Below are positions 24,987 to 33,628 of a DNA stretch of 64,000 bases, piece by piece. Numbering within the stretch: the stretch's first letter is position 1; every line of letters starts with the position of its first letter. The position numbers and the translations under genes are program-made. The notes under the pieces are model-generated. The model saw only the letters and a program-made list of their open reading frames with translations. It did no database searches and was not told the origin of the DNA. The DNA comes from Gemmatimonadota bacterium (GTDB lineage Bacteria > Latescibacterota > UBA2968 > UBA8231), in NCBI GenBank assembly GCA_028875335.1, contig JAPPEF010000370.1:1-64000 (forward strand). Direction: 5' to 3'.

Positions 24987-26219
24987 TTATTGGCCCCGCT
25001 GACTGAAGAAATCAATCTGCTGCTGGGCGATAGATCCTTCCTGCGTCAGGGCAAAAATGACGGCATTAATGCCAAATCGCAACTGTGGTTCATTGCCGTA
25101 ATTGCGTGCCCAGGTATGGACGTATCCCTTGTCGGAGTACATGGCTACTAAGCGATCGTCTAGGAAAACTCCCTCTAGGTAATACGATTGCTCGGCGATG
25201 ACTAAGTGGTCAAGGCTACGCTGTTCGGAGAAGCTGGGAATCTCCAGTTCGGAACCCACCGGCGGGCCGTCAAAATCGTAAAAGGTATGGTAGATCGGAT
25301 GGTTGTTGGAAATGGGCCGTAGTTGGCCTTGCGCCCCTAAGGCACCGCGGAAGATGCGTCGCAAAGACGCCTCCCCCTGACTGAATTCTGTGGTGGGATT
25401 GGCATTGTCGACGAAGATGAATCCGCCCTGCCGCAAATATTTCCCTAGATTCTCTAGTTCGCGTTCCGTCAGTTCAAATGCCTCAGTAGCGGTGATATAC
25501 ACAAAAGGCGTGCGAAACAGTTCTTGAGAATCGATAAATAAATGCGCGTCCACTCTGGCCGAGATGCCCGTCTGTTCGTTGAGGGCGTCGACTAGGTTGG
25601 GGATGGCCTTGGCAGCGCTGTCAAACGTTGGCTTTAGGTCGTTGGCCCAAGCCGTACCCAGATAGACGAACCCCTTGACTTTGCGGCGGTCGGTCGGGTC
25701 CTGGATGATGAGACCCTTGTATTTACCCGTATCCAGCGCGTTCAGGTCGATCAATTCCTCGCGCATGGCAATGCGCTTCTCCGGATCTTTGGTGCCGGTG
25801 ATCTTGGCGGCGGACAATTCGATGGAGCTAGTCTTCAGGTTGATTGGCACGTCTGTTTGCAGGGCGTATTCGAACGTCTGTACATTGCCGAAAACACTGG
25901 AGCCTTTGAGGCGCGGAGCCGCCGCGGACAGCCGTGGCTTGAGTGCCGTGACCTGTTTGGTGAGTGCCCGTGGTCTAAGCCGTTGACGCTTGAGCGCAAA
26001 AGTTTTGGTCGCCCTAGGTTTGCGAATGATGAGTCGAGTCAACGCCGGTTCCGGCGCGTCGCGTTCCTCGACACTCAATAGCCAATAGACGAAGACCCCG
26101 GCGATCAGTCCCGCACCGATGAGTAACCCCCAGACGGTGTATTTGAGGGTTTCCCGCAGGAGGCGGTTAAAGTTTAACTGATCACTTGGCGCTTGAAAAC
26201 GGCCTAGGTCTGAGACCAT
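24987..26219 (-). CDS. Membrane-anchored DUF4159 protein
   Basis: The 410-residue protein has one membrane helix at about 30-52 (YTVWGLLIGAGLIAGVFVYWLL), then a basic, proline-rich linker to about 120. The C-terminal domain, from about 150, reads GLIIQDPTDRRKVKGFVYLG, PFVYITATEAFELTERELENLGKYLRQGGFIFVDN, and NNHPIYHTFYDFDGPP, which fits the DUF4159 family, a glutamine-amidotransferase-like fold without an evident catalytic cysteine. The topology (short cytoplasmic tail, periplasmic or cell-wall-spanning linker, globular domain) would allow it to bridge the ExbB/D motor and outer-membrane parts. Confidence 0.7.
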   Translation of the reverse strand: MVSDLGRFQAPSDQLNFNRLLRETLKYTVWGLLIGAGLIAGVFVYWLLSVEERDAPEPALTRLIIRKPRATKTFALKRQRLRPRALTKQVTALKPRLSAAAPRLKGSSVFGNVQTFEYALQTDVPINLKTSSIELSAAKITGTKDPEKRIAMREELIDLNALDTGKYKGLIIQDPTDRRKVKGFVYLGTAWANDLKPTFDSAAKAIPNLVDALNEQTGISARVDAHLFIDSQELFRTPFVYITATEAFELTERELENLGKYLRQGGFIFVDNANPTTEFSQGEASLRRIFRGALGAQGQLRPISNNHPIYHTFYDFDGPPVGSELEIPSFSEQRSLDHLVIAEQSYYLEGVFLDDRLVAMYSDKGYVHTWARNYGNEPQLRFGINAVIFALTQEGSIAQQQIDFFSQRGQ

Positions 26220-26260
26220 ACTACGCCACTCCTGCTAAGTTCATGCTCGGAAGAGGCAGT

Positions 26261-26632
26261 CTAAAAAACCGCCAACGTATCTATTGCCGAGCGCGGTCCG
26301 AAAAACAGACGGGCATCCACCGCCCACACCTGGATCAGATACCAGACTCCTGGGCTCAGATCTAGGTCTGTCTCCTCGTAGGACCTTGCCTCTGCATCTT
26401 CCAACGAGCGCGTTTGCACGACTCCAATCGAATCGGTGAAGCTAATGACAAAACCAGACACATTGGCTGCTGAATCCAGATGCCACGAAATCACAATCCT
26501 GTCTTCTTCGGCCACTGCCTCCACACTGGTAGGCTGAGCAAGATATCCTCGATGGTACTGCATAGGCAGTTGGGTATCGTTGCTGCACCCCCAAATCAGC
26601 AGACCGAGTAAAAGATAAATTCGGGTTCTCAT
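26261..26632 (-). CDS. Small lipoprotein with a fibronectin III-like domain
   Basis: Choosing the ATG at 26632 gives 123 residues starting MRTRIYLLLGLLIWGC, with a lipoprotein-type LIWGC site; the longer frame overlaps the neighbouring gene. Residues about 35-120 (PTSVEAVAEEDRIVISWHLDSAANVSGFVISF to LIQVWAVDA) look like one FnIII sandwich. Such domains bind proteins or glycans. It lies between DUF5683 and DUF4159 genes, with gaps of 25 and 41 bp. Confidence 0.65.
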   Translation of the reverse strand: MRTRIYLLLGLLIWGCSNDTQLPMQYHRGYLAQPTSVEAVAEEDRIVISWHLDSAANVSGFVISFTDSIGVVQTRSLEDAEARSYEETDLDLSPGVWYLIQVWAVDARLFFGPRSAIDTLAVF

Positions 26633-26657
26633 ATCCAGTTTCTCTCTAGACCAGACG

Positions 26658-27218
26658 CTAAAACTGGGCAACCAGTAAGACGCCTGGTGTTCTAGTCTGC
26701 GGTAGTGGTGCGATGCGCATTCGCCGCTTCGCGGCGGGAGACGCTCCGTCCAACAGCAGGACATCGAGCAAATTGTAGCTGTAAATACCCACGGCTAAGA
26801 CGCCGAATAAGCGGCGACGGATATGGGAGCCGTCCAGATCGGATTTTAAGCTGCCGAGCCGTCGCCAGCTTTTTTCCGCCGCGTCAAAGGATCCCCCGTT
26901 TTGCAATGAAAGATAGCGTTTTTTTTCTAGGGCAAACTGATTGGCCTGCGTATTGTAATCGGCGTGCGATGTGAGCCACCCCACTATGGTTGTGATACCG
27001 GTTGCCACTAGTGCCGTGCCCTTGATTCGATGCCCAGCAGCCAGTTGTCCCAAACCCGGAAAGGCGACCGAAAGGGCGATGGCCTGAGAATGAGATATAG
27101 CGGCCGCCTTGGACTGGGTATCCGTCCCTGCTTGGGCATGGAGAAGCTGGCTGGAGGCCAGTATCAAGGCGCTACCCAGAATAACGAAGTGCCAGCGTTG
27201 TTTGAAACGCATTTCCAT
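26658..27218 (-). CDS. DUF5683-type exported/membrane protein
   Basis: The 186-residue protein has a signal segment (FVILGSALILASSQLLHAQA), then ALSVAFPGLGQLAAGHRIKGTALVATGITTIVGWL, the PGLGQ hallmark of DUF5683 proteins, a charged helical stretch (YLSLQNGGSFDAAEKSWRRL) and another helix GVLAVGIYSYNLLDVLLL. The family is frequent in FCB-group genomes near envelope genes and its function is not established. It follows the TPR gene with an 18-bp gap. Confidence 0.7.
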   Translation of the reverse strand: MEMRFKQRWHFVILGSALILASSQLLHAQAGTDTQSKAAAISHSQAIALSVAFPGLGQLAAGHRIKGTALVATGITTIVGWLTSHADYNTQANQFALEKKRYLSLQNGGSFDAAEKSWRRLGSLKSDLDGSHIRRRLFGVLAVGIYSYNLLDVLLLDGASPAAKRRMRIAPLPQTRTPGVLLVAQF

Positions 27219-27236
27219 TGTTATGCGACCTTCGAC

Positions 27237-30200
27237 TCAGAGCCGGGTGGAGATGATCCAATCCCGGTGGGATTGGGCAAATAGAAAGGCATCCCTAGTG
27301 GCGCGTTTATCCTCGAACAATTGAATCACGCGGTCGTACACTTCTACGGCCTGCTGCCATTTCCCCAGCCCCTCCAGGCAGACTCCCATATTGCTCAGCG
27401 CGCCGACTTCGCTCTCGGTGCCGGAATAATTGTCGATCACATCCTGAAAAATCTCCACGGCCTGCTGATAGTATTGAGTCTCCTTGGTCTCTTCGGCCGA
27501 GTCCATCAGGGCGATGCCTTGTTCGTAGCGTTCATACGCGATGGCCTCCCTGAGTTCGGCGACCAGCCGGGGCACCTGAGACGCTACCTCAGCAGTGGGA
27601 AAACGTTCTTGGACGAGTAAATATAACCGCATTGCCTCCTGGTAGTCGCCGCGATTATACGCGTAGTCTCCGAAGGTGAACTGGACTGAAGCGGCGAACT
27701 CGCTCTGGGGATAACGCGCTAGCAGCGTGCGGAATGCCTGCATGGCCTGCTCTTCGCGCTTGAGTTCGATAAGGCACCAGGCCATGTTGTACTGGGAGTC
27801 GTCGGCGGAAGGCTCGTCCGGGAACTCGCCGAGGAGGCGCTGGTAATAGACGATGGCCTCTGCGTACTGGCCTTGTTGGTAAAAGCTCTCCGCTAGGCCG
27901 AAGAGAATATCGGGCAGTTCGCGTGCATTGGGGTAATCTGCTAATAGCTGCTGGAAAAGTACCTGAGCTTGTGCGAATTCGCGCAGGCTATAGTAGGAGT
28001 TGGCCAGATAAAACGAAACCAATAGAGCCTTCTCTGGATTCAGCTTTGTGTCCTTTAATTGGGAGAATATCTCTACGGCCCGGTCGAGCTCTCCTTGAGA
28101 AAAATAGTGCGTGCCGAGAGCCAACTGCATATCCTGGGCAAAGCGGGAATTCGGATATGCGTTCAGCGCTTGGTTAAAAACGTCAATAGCCTCTGAGTTC
28201 CGTCCCAAACGCAACAATACGTCTCCTAAAATGAAATAGGCTTTCTCCTTAAGGTCGTTCGCTTCGGAGGCGCTTTCGTCGGCAAAGTCCAGGGTCAGCA
28301 GTTGCCGGGCTGTGCGCACTGTCTGCGGATAGTTGTCTTGGTCGTAGTGGAGATCCATCATGCGATTGAGCAGGTCTGCCTTTTCCTTCGGGCCATCGAC
28401 TTGGGCGACCATTTCATCCAACACTTGGACCGCATCTCCGCCCCGGTTCTGTTTGATGTAAGAAAACGCTAGCGCATTGCGGGCAAAGCGGACTTTTTCC
28501 TCCTCCTCCACGTTCTCAATGATCCAGTGCAGATCTTGCTCGCCTTGTTGGTAGTCCTCCACGGCAAAGGCGGCATTGCTGCGACTCAAGTGGAGGGCCT
28601 CTACTAGTTTGCTATCTAGCGACAGTCCCAAAGCCTCGGTAAAATGAGTGATCGCCCGACGATATTCCTCCTGTCCGCTATAGGCCTGCCCCAGCAGATA
28701 GTGATAGCTGCCAAGCTGTTTCTCATCCTCTATTTGGTCAAAAGCCGGTTCGAGGGCGGCTATGGCCTCAGAGTGCTTGCCCTGTGTCAAAAAGACATGT
28801 CCGCCGCCTATACGCGCTTGAACAAAATAGGGCGACTCTGGAGCGACCCGCAGGAAGGCGACGCTGGCTCGGTCCAGATCCCCTTCGGCTTGGTGGGAAA
28901 GAGCCAAACGCATCAGGGCTTCGTTTGTGAATTCACTATTGACATAAGTGCGCAACAACTGCTCTGCCCGCTCGGCCGCGGCGGCGTACTGGCCCTGCTC
29001 AAATAGCAGCTCGGCCAGTTGTACCAGTGCCCGTTGGGTATAGCCTGCTTCTTGGTCCTCTTGGATAATCGTTTCGTACGCGGTGCGGGCGTGCGCCACC
29101 GATGCAGCGGTGGCTAATGCTTGATGGGCTAGGGCGCGGTTGAACTGGGAGTCTAGGACGTAGGAACCAGCAGCGTCGTACAAAGTGTCGTACTGGGCAA
29201 TAGCGTGCTTTAACTGCCCAGTGGCCGCAGGTCTGTTGCCCGCCTCCAGATGCTGTTGACCCAACTGTTGATGGCTGCTGCCGATTCGATAGCGCACGCG
29301 AGCTTGGCTAAAACCGGCCACTCGCGCGATATCGCCGTATCCTTGGAGATAAATCCGGTATTCTTGAATCGCCTGCTCGTAAAGCCCCTGACTAAACAGG
29401 CGTTCGGCAAGGGCGTACTGGATGCGCGCTTTTAGGGTGCGGTCTTGCGACTGATCGATGGCTTCGCGATAGGTCTGCAGCGCCGCATCTAGGTTCCCCT
29501 GTTCCCGATACAGGTCGGCCATGCGCAAATAGGCTTCTTCTACCAGACTGCGCTCGGTGCTGAATAGGTCAATGACGCGATGATAGGCTTTGAGTCCTTC
29601 CGCGAAACTGCCCAACTGGGCGTAACAGCTCCCGACGCGAATCATGGCCTTGGCCGCCAGTTCTAGGGCTGTCTCATCCACCAGACCCGCCATCTTTTCC
29701 CGCTTCATCTGCAACAGCTCATCTTCGGTGAGCGTTTCGATGCGCTGGCGCTCCACTAAGCGGCGGTAATAGCCGATAGCCCGCAGACAATCCCCCTGTT
29801 CCCGATAACACTCGCCAATTTGAAAGAGGCTGCGATCGGACTGGTAGCCGGTAGAAAAGCGCACCAGCAGGGCCTCAAAAGATTGGATGGCGCGATCATA
29901 GTTTTTAGTCTCGTAGTGGGCCCATCCCGTGTTGTAGTAAGCATTCGCTATTTGGGAACTGTTGGGATAGTTGGCGATCATCTCTTGGGATGCGGCGATC
30001 ACTTCGGGATAGGCTTTAGCCGTAAAGAAAAGATCAATGAGTCGGCTGTGGGCCCGAATCCGGAGCACCTGACTGGTAGCTGTTTCGATCACGTGGCGGA
30101 ATTCGGCCACAGCCCGGGCAAAAGTGCTATCTGACAGGGCTTGGTATTCAGCCCTTTTTTCGTCGTTAGGAGTCTCTTCCGCAAAGCGGGTGTAGTCCTG

Positions 30201-30479
30201 ATAGAGCTTTGAATGGGCGTTGCCGATTTGGTAGAGCGCAGCATCCCTAAGGGGGAAACGTTCCTCACCAACAATCACCTCTATGTTCTGGACAGTTAGG
30301 ACCTTGCTCTGCACCCGGGTAACGGCCGCGTATTCTACAATAGCTTGGTCATAGGCACCTTCGGCATAGAACCGCTGGGCTTCTTGAAATGAGGCCACCA
30401 GTTCTTCTTCGCTCGGCGTACGGGCGGCAAAGTATGCTCCGGCTATAGTGAGCAAGCCTACGATTAGGGTCAGATTCAT
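27237..30479 (-). CDS. Giant TPR protein of the envelope operon
   Basis: The 1080-residue protein has a single N-terminal hydrophobic segment (MNLTLIVGLLTIAGAYFAA) that is either an uncleaved anchor or a signal. The remainder is a nearly continuous array of TPR and Sel1/YbgF/BamD-type helical pairs, at least two dozen, with repeats such as AYYNTGWAHYETKNYDRAIQSF and LFGLAESFYQQGQYAEAIVYYQ. Such solenoids are protein-binding scaffolds. Lying between three giant exported proteins and the motor genes, it could span or organise the periplasm. GGGAGA lies before the ATG. Confidence 0.85.
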   Translation of the reverse strand: MNLTLIVGLLTIAGAYFAARTPSEEELVASFQEAQRFYAEGAYDQAIVEYAAVTRVQSKVLTVQNIEVIVGEERFPLRDAALYQIGNAHSKLYQDYTRFAEETPNDEKRAEYQALSDSTFARAVAEFRHVIETATSQVLRIRAHSRLIDLFFTAKAYPEVIAASQEMIANYPNSSQIANAYYNTGWAHYETKNYDRAIQSFEALLVRFSTGYQSDRSLFQIGECYREQGDCLRAIGYYRRLVERQRIETLTEDELLQMKREKMAGLVDETALELAAKAMIRVGSCYAQLGSFAEGLKAYHRVIDLFSTERSLVEEAYLRMADLYREQGNLDAALQTYREAIDQSQDRTLKARIQYALAERLFSQGLYEQAIQEYRIYLQGYGDIARVAGFSQARVRYRIGSSHQQLGQQHLEAGNRPAATGQLKHAIAQYDTLYDAAGSYVLDSQFNRALAHQALATAASVAHARTAYETIIQEDQEAGYTQRALVQLAELLFEQGQYAAAAERAEQLLRTYVNSEFTNEALMRLALSHQAEGDLDRASVAFLRVAPESPYFVQARIGGGHVFLTQGKHSEAIAALEPAFDQIEDEKQLGSYHYLLGQAYSGQEEYRRAITHFTEALGLSLDSKLVEALHLSRSNAAFAVEDYQQGEQDLHWIIENVEEEEKVRFARNALAFSYIKQNRGGDAVQVLDEMVAQVDGPKEKADLLNRMMDLHYDQDNYPQTVRTARQLLTLDFADESASEANDLKEKAYFILGDVLLRLGRNSEAIDVFNQALNAYPNSRFAQDMQLALGTHYFSQGELDRAVEIFSQLKDTKLNPEKALLVSFYLANSYYSLREFAQAQVLFQQLLADYPNARELPDILFGLAESFYQQGQYAEAIVYYQRLLGEFPDEPSADDSQYNMAWCLIELKREEQAMQAFRTLLARYPQSEFAASVQFTFGDYAYNRGDYQEAMRLYLLVQERFPTAEVASQVPRLVAELREAIAYERYEQGIALMDSAEETKETQYYQQAVEIFQDVIDNYSGTESEVGALSNMGVCLEGLGKWQQAVEVYDRVIQLFEDKRATRDAFLFAQSHRDWIISTRL

Positions 30480-30504
30480 AGCGCTTTATCTCCCAAACTG
30501 CCGA

Positions 30505-33500
30505 TTAGGTTTCATCTACGAATCCTAGGATCACATTAATAAAAGCGGAGGTGAAATCTTCGTCCTTTGTCTCACCCCGCGTTGAATCAGCGTGTTTCTT
30601 GACGCGGCGACCGATGCCCGCGTTGGTGGAAATGATGTAACCGAAATACTGGGAATTGTTCGTCATCATCAATACTGCGTCGTACTGTTCAAAGTCGTTT
30701 ATTGGCTGTATTTCATTGGTCACAGAATAAGGCAAAGCCATGCCGAGTCCTTGAATACCGAGCTGGAAACGCGTCCGCAGCGTCAGTTCGTACTGCAGTT
30801 TCAGCAGCGGGATGATATGGCGCTCTTGCGCCGTGGTCAGGTCATCTGTTTTTTGCCGCTCTTTGAGATAGCGAAACTTAAGACCGGAAAATAAACCGAG
30901 CCGAGGTCTTATCTGCCACAGGTAATCCGCCTTGTGGACCATGGTCAGACGAGACAAGCGATTGCCTTCTTGGAAGGTGCCATCGTAGAGTTCGCCTTCG
31001 TGCTGCGAATTGATCTCGTACTTGACTTTGTTGTGGACCGTTAGGTTTGGCACGGCCTTCCAGCGGGCATCGACGAACATCCGGGTGTAGGTGCTGTTCT
31101 TGAACAGCAGTGGATCGTCTCGCGGTTCCTCTAAGAAAGGGGAGAGCTGTATATTGCGCTGTAAGCCGGCAAATTCGCGATCAAGTTGCTGGGCAGGTGT
31201 GAGCACCTCATCGCTGTAAATGCTGAGGGGATCGGCTACGCCATCTTCCACTCGTTCTACCGACAGCACGCCAAAGAATTGACCTAGCGCAGGTATCTGC
31301 CGCTCGTATCCTAGATTGCCGTAGTAAAAATCGCTGGGGTCATTGGCCGCAATTTGCTCCGCGTCCATGACCCCCAATGTTATACGCGCCCTGCGGATGG
31401 GCTCAAAAGTCCCGTATAGATGGCGGCCTCGCAACCCGGGATCGTAGGGGAGGTCCGGCTGGATGTCGTTTTCGCGTACGTCGATGAAGTCATTGTGGTT
31501 GAGATCAAGGCCGTAGTCGTAGACCTGGGGATCGGAATCGTACATGAGGAACGGTTCGAGGTAATCCGGCGTGCCGTTGAAATTTCTGTTGGTGTCGGGT
31601 ATGCCGTCCCGATCCTCATCAAGCCCGGGAAAAATGCCGTCGATGTCGGATTGCCCCTGGAATATGGTCGGTCTGTTGGTGTACCAACTATCTGGATAGC
31701 GGTCGTTGTCGTCGTTGTCCTCGACTAGGCGGTGTAGATACACATTATTGTAGGCGACCAAGCTGCCGAAATTGTTTTCACTGCGGCCTATATAGGTCCG
31801 CAACTCCGTGTTGTAGAGTGCGCCCATGGAAAACAACTCAGCACCCAAGCCCAAACGGTCGAAGTCGCGTTTAATCGTCAAGTAATAGGCATTGTCGGCG
31901 ATGGTGGACCGGGTCCCCGGAAACTGTTCGCGATTAAGGGCATTGACGCTGAGTGCTTCGGAAGGTACGCGCGGGGCGGGCATGCCGCTGGCATATTGGT
32001 AGAAGCTGTTGCTGCGGCTGAACTCGCCGTTTATTTCAAATCCCTTTAAAACGCCGTATACATTGGCGCTATAGATGCTCAAGCCGGTAGGGGCACCCAC
32101 CTTGACGCGCACGGTCCGAACTCGGCCGTCTTGCGGGTTGCCCGGTGTTGCGGCCACAGTGCGGAAAAAGGTCGCATAATTGTAGCGGTCCCTGTAGTTG
32201 GGATTGGGTGTATCTCCGGCCTCGCCTGATAGGTCGATCTCAGACACCTCGACATGGTAGTCATTGGCCAGCGCTAGTTCGATATTCACCGAAGTGATCT
32301 GTTCTTGGAACGGTTCTAGGTCGACATAGAGGATGCCGTACTCCTCACCGTCGAACGTCTGTGGTAGATCCGCCAGAGTATGCAGCCCAAGAAACTGGCC
32401 TTCTGGGTTGGTCGTGGGGTCGAATTCGCTCAGTTCGTGGGCGAATTCGGAGTTGACGCTGATCTCATCGTCGGCGTTGAGCACATGATCGGCACCGTAG
32501 AGCTTGAAATCCCGAAAAAAGAGATGATCGATCCAGAAGGGGAACTCGTATCCTCGATAGAATACATCGGTGTCAAAAGAGGCGTAGTTGATGTACGGAT
32601 CGTAGGTGTTCCATACTGCCCCCCGATTGATGGCTTGGTAGTCGTTGTCCAACTCCGGCAAAGGCCGACGGTCGCCGCTGCGCAGCAGGCCGGCCATATA
32701 GCTTTGACGCTCAGCGCCGCGCGCGCGCAAACGGATGACGAAGGGGTCTGCTTCGGGCCGGTGAATGCCGTTGACGAATACCTTGACCTCATGCAGCACC
32801 GGACCGCCGCTGCCGTCCTGTGGCGAACCATCCGAAATGCGGATGGCCACTAGGGCGGTCGAGCGTTGCACTGCGCCCACTACGCCTTTAAGTGTCCGGT
32901 GCCCGCTCTCCATGCGGGGTTCGAACTGGTGTGCGTTGAGAAAGGTGGTGCCAAAATTGAGGAAGCCCAACTTGCGTTCGTAGTGCGTGCCCAGCATCAT
33001 GGTATTGACAATGAAGGTATTGTTGGGCACCAAGTTGGAAGCTATAGCCGAGAACTTGTCCTGTTCCGTTCCTACATCGATTCTCAGACCATCCACGTTG
33101 GCCATTTTAAATGTGAGCGGCGTGAACTTTGAGCGCAGTTCGTTGGCATAGATGGCTCGCGCCTGCCAAGCGTCGGTGCCGTCGGTGCCGACAATGACAT
33201 AATTAAAAAGACTGCCATAACTCGATCCGGGAGCTTGGCCATGCGAGAAACCCTCTGATTGGGAACTGAAGCCGCGCCGCACGCCCAACCCCTGGCGTTC
33301 CACCCAGCGGATGGACTCGGTCCCGTACAGGAGCGGATCCCCCAGTGAATTGTAAAAGTTGCGCAGGTTGCTGGTCGTGGGGGGTTGTCTGGAGTAGTCT
33401 TCAAACCCGTAGTTCTGATAGTACTCCTGCCCGAATTGCCCTATATAGGGCTGGTCCAAAAGCAGGCGCGGCGGACCCAATCGGGGATGTTCGGGCGAGT

Positions 33501-33618
33501 CCTCGACCTCTTGGGCAAAAGCACCGGTACACAAGAATAACAGCAGCGCCAGTCCACAGGCACCTACCCAGAGTATTTTTGTCGCCGTTAAGATATTGCT
33601 AAGCACTCTAAACACCAT
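30505..33618 (-). CDS. Giant exported protein C of a tandem triplet
   Basis: The ATG at 33618 has GAGGTG six bases upstream and leaves a 10-bp gap; the longer frame overlaps the previous gene. The product is 1037 residues with a signal segment (ILWVGACGLALLLFLCTGAFAQ). The N-terminal half contains ELRSKFTPLTFKMANVDGLRID, shared with its two neighbours, and KVGAPTGLSIYSANVYGVLKG. Near the middle lies a calcium-site-like module, DNDDNDRYPDSW through DIDGIFPGLDEDRDGIPD to DLNHNDFIDVRENDIQPD. The final 300 residues are alternating amphipathic strands, suggesting an outer-membrane barrel. No known family is recognised. Confidence 0.75.
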   Translation of the reverse strand: MVFRVLSNILTATKILWVGACGLALLLFLCTGAFAQEVEDSPEHPRLGPPRLLLDQPYIGQFGQEYYQNYGFEDYSRQPPTTSNLRNFYNSLGDPLLYGTESIRWVERQGLGVRRGFSSQSEGFSHGQAPGSSYGSLFNYVIVGTDGTDAWQARAIYANELRSKFTPLTFKMANVDGLRIDVGTEQDKFSAIASNLVPNNTFIVNTMMLGTHYERKLGFLNFGTTFLNAHQFEPRMESGHRTLKGVVGAVQRSTALVAIRISDGSPQDGSGGPVLHEVKVFVNGIHRPEADPFVIRLRARGAERQSYMAGLLRSGDRRPLPELDNDYQAINRGAVWNTYDPYINYASFDTDVFYRGYEFPFWIDHLFFRDFKLYGADHVLNADDEISVNSEFAHELSEFDPTTNPEGQFLGLHTLADLPQTFDGEEYGILYVDLEPFQEQITSVNIELALANDYHVEVSEIDLSGEAGDTPNPNYRDRYNYATFFRTVAATPGNPQDGRVRTVRVKVGAPTGLSIYSANVYGVLKGFEINGEFSRSNSFYQYASGMPAPRVPSEALSVNALNREQFPGTRSTIADNAYYLTIKRDFDRLGLGAELFSMGALYNTELRTYIGRSENNFGSLVAYNNVYLHRLVEDNDDNDRYPDSWYTNRPTIFQGQSDIDGIFPGLDEDRDGIPDTNRNFNGTPDYLEPFLMYDSDPQVYDYGLDLNHNDFIDVRENDIQPDLPYDPGLRGRHLYGTFEPIRRARITLGVMDAEQIAANDPSDFYYGNLGYERQIPALGQFFGVLSVERVEDGVADPLSIYSDEVLTPAQQLDREFAGLQRNIQLSPFLEEPRDDPLLFKNSTYTRMFVDARWKAVPNLTVHNKVKYEINSQHEGELYDGTFQEGNRLSRLTMVHKADYLWQIRPRLGLFSGLKFRYLKERQKTDDLTTAQERHIIPLLKLQYELTLRTRFQLGIQGLGMALPYSVTNEIQPINDFEQYDAVLMMTNNSQYFGYIISTNAGIGRRVKKHADSTRGETKDEDFTSAFINVILGFVDET
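31408..31724 (-). repeat. Acidic calcium-site-like module in protein C
   Basis: This segment encodes DNDDNDRYPDSW, DEDRDGIPD and DLNHNDFIDVREND followed by a conserved Pro-Asp-x-Pro-Tyr-Asp and an RGxHxYG-type end. Spacing of Asp/Asn resembles thrombospondin type-3 or EF-hand-like loops. It is equivalent to 34520-34842 and 37228-37555. Confidence 0.65.
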
Positions 33619-33628
33619 TTTGAGCACC

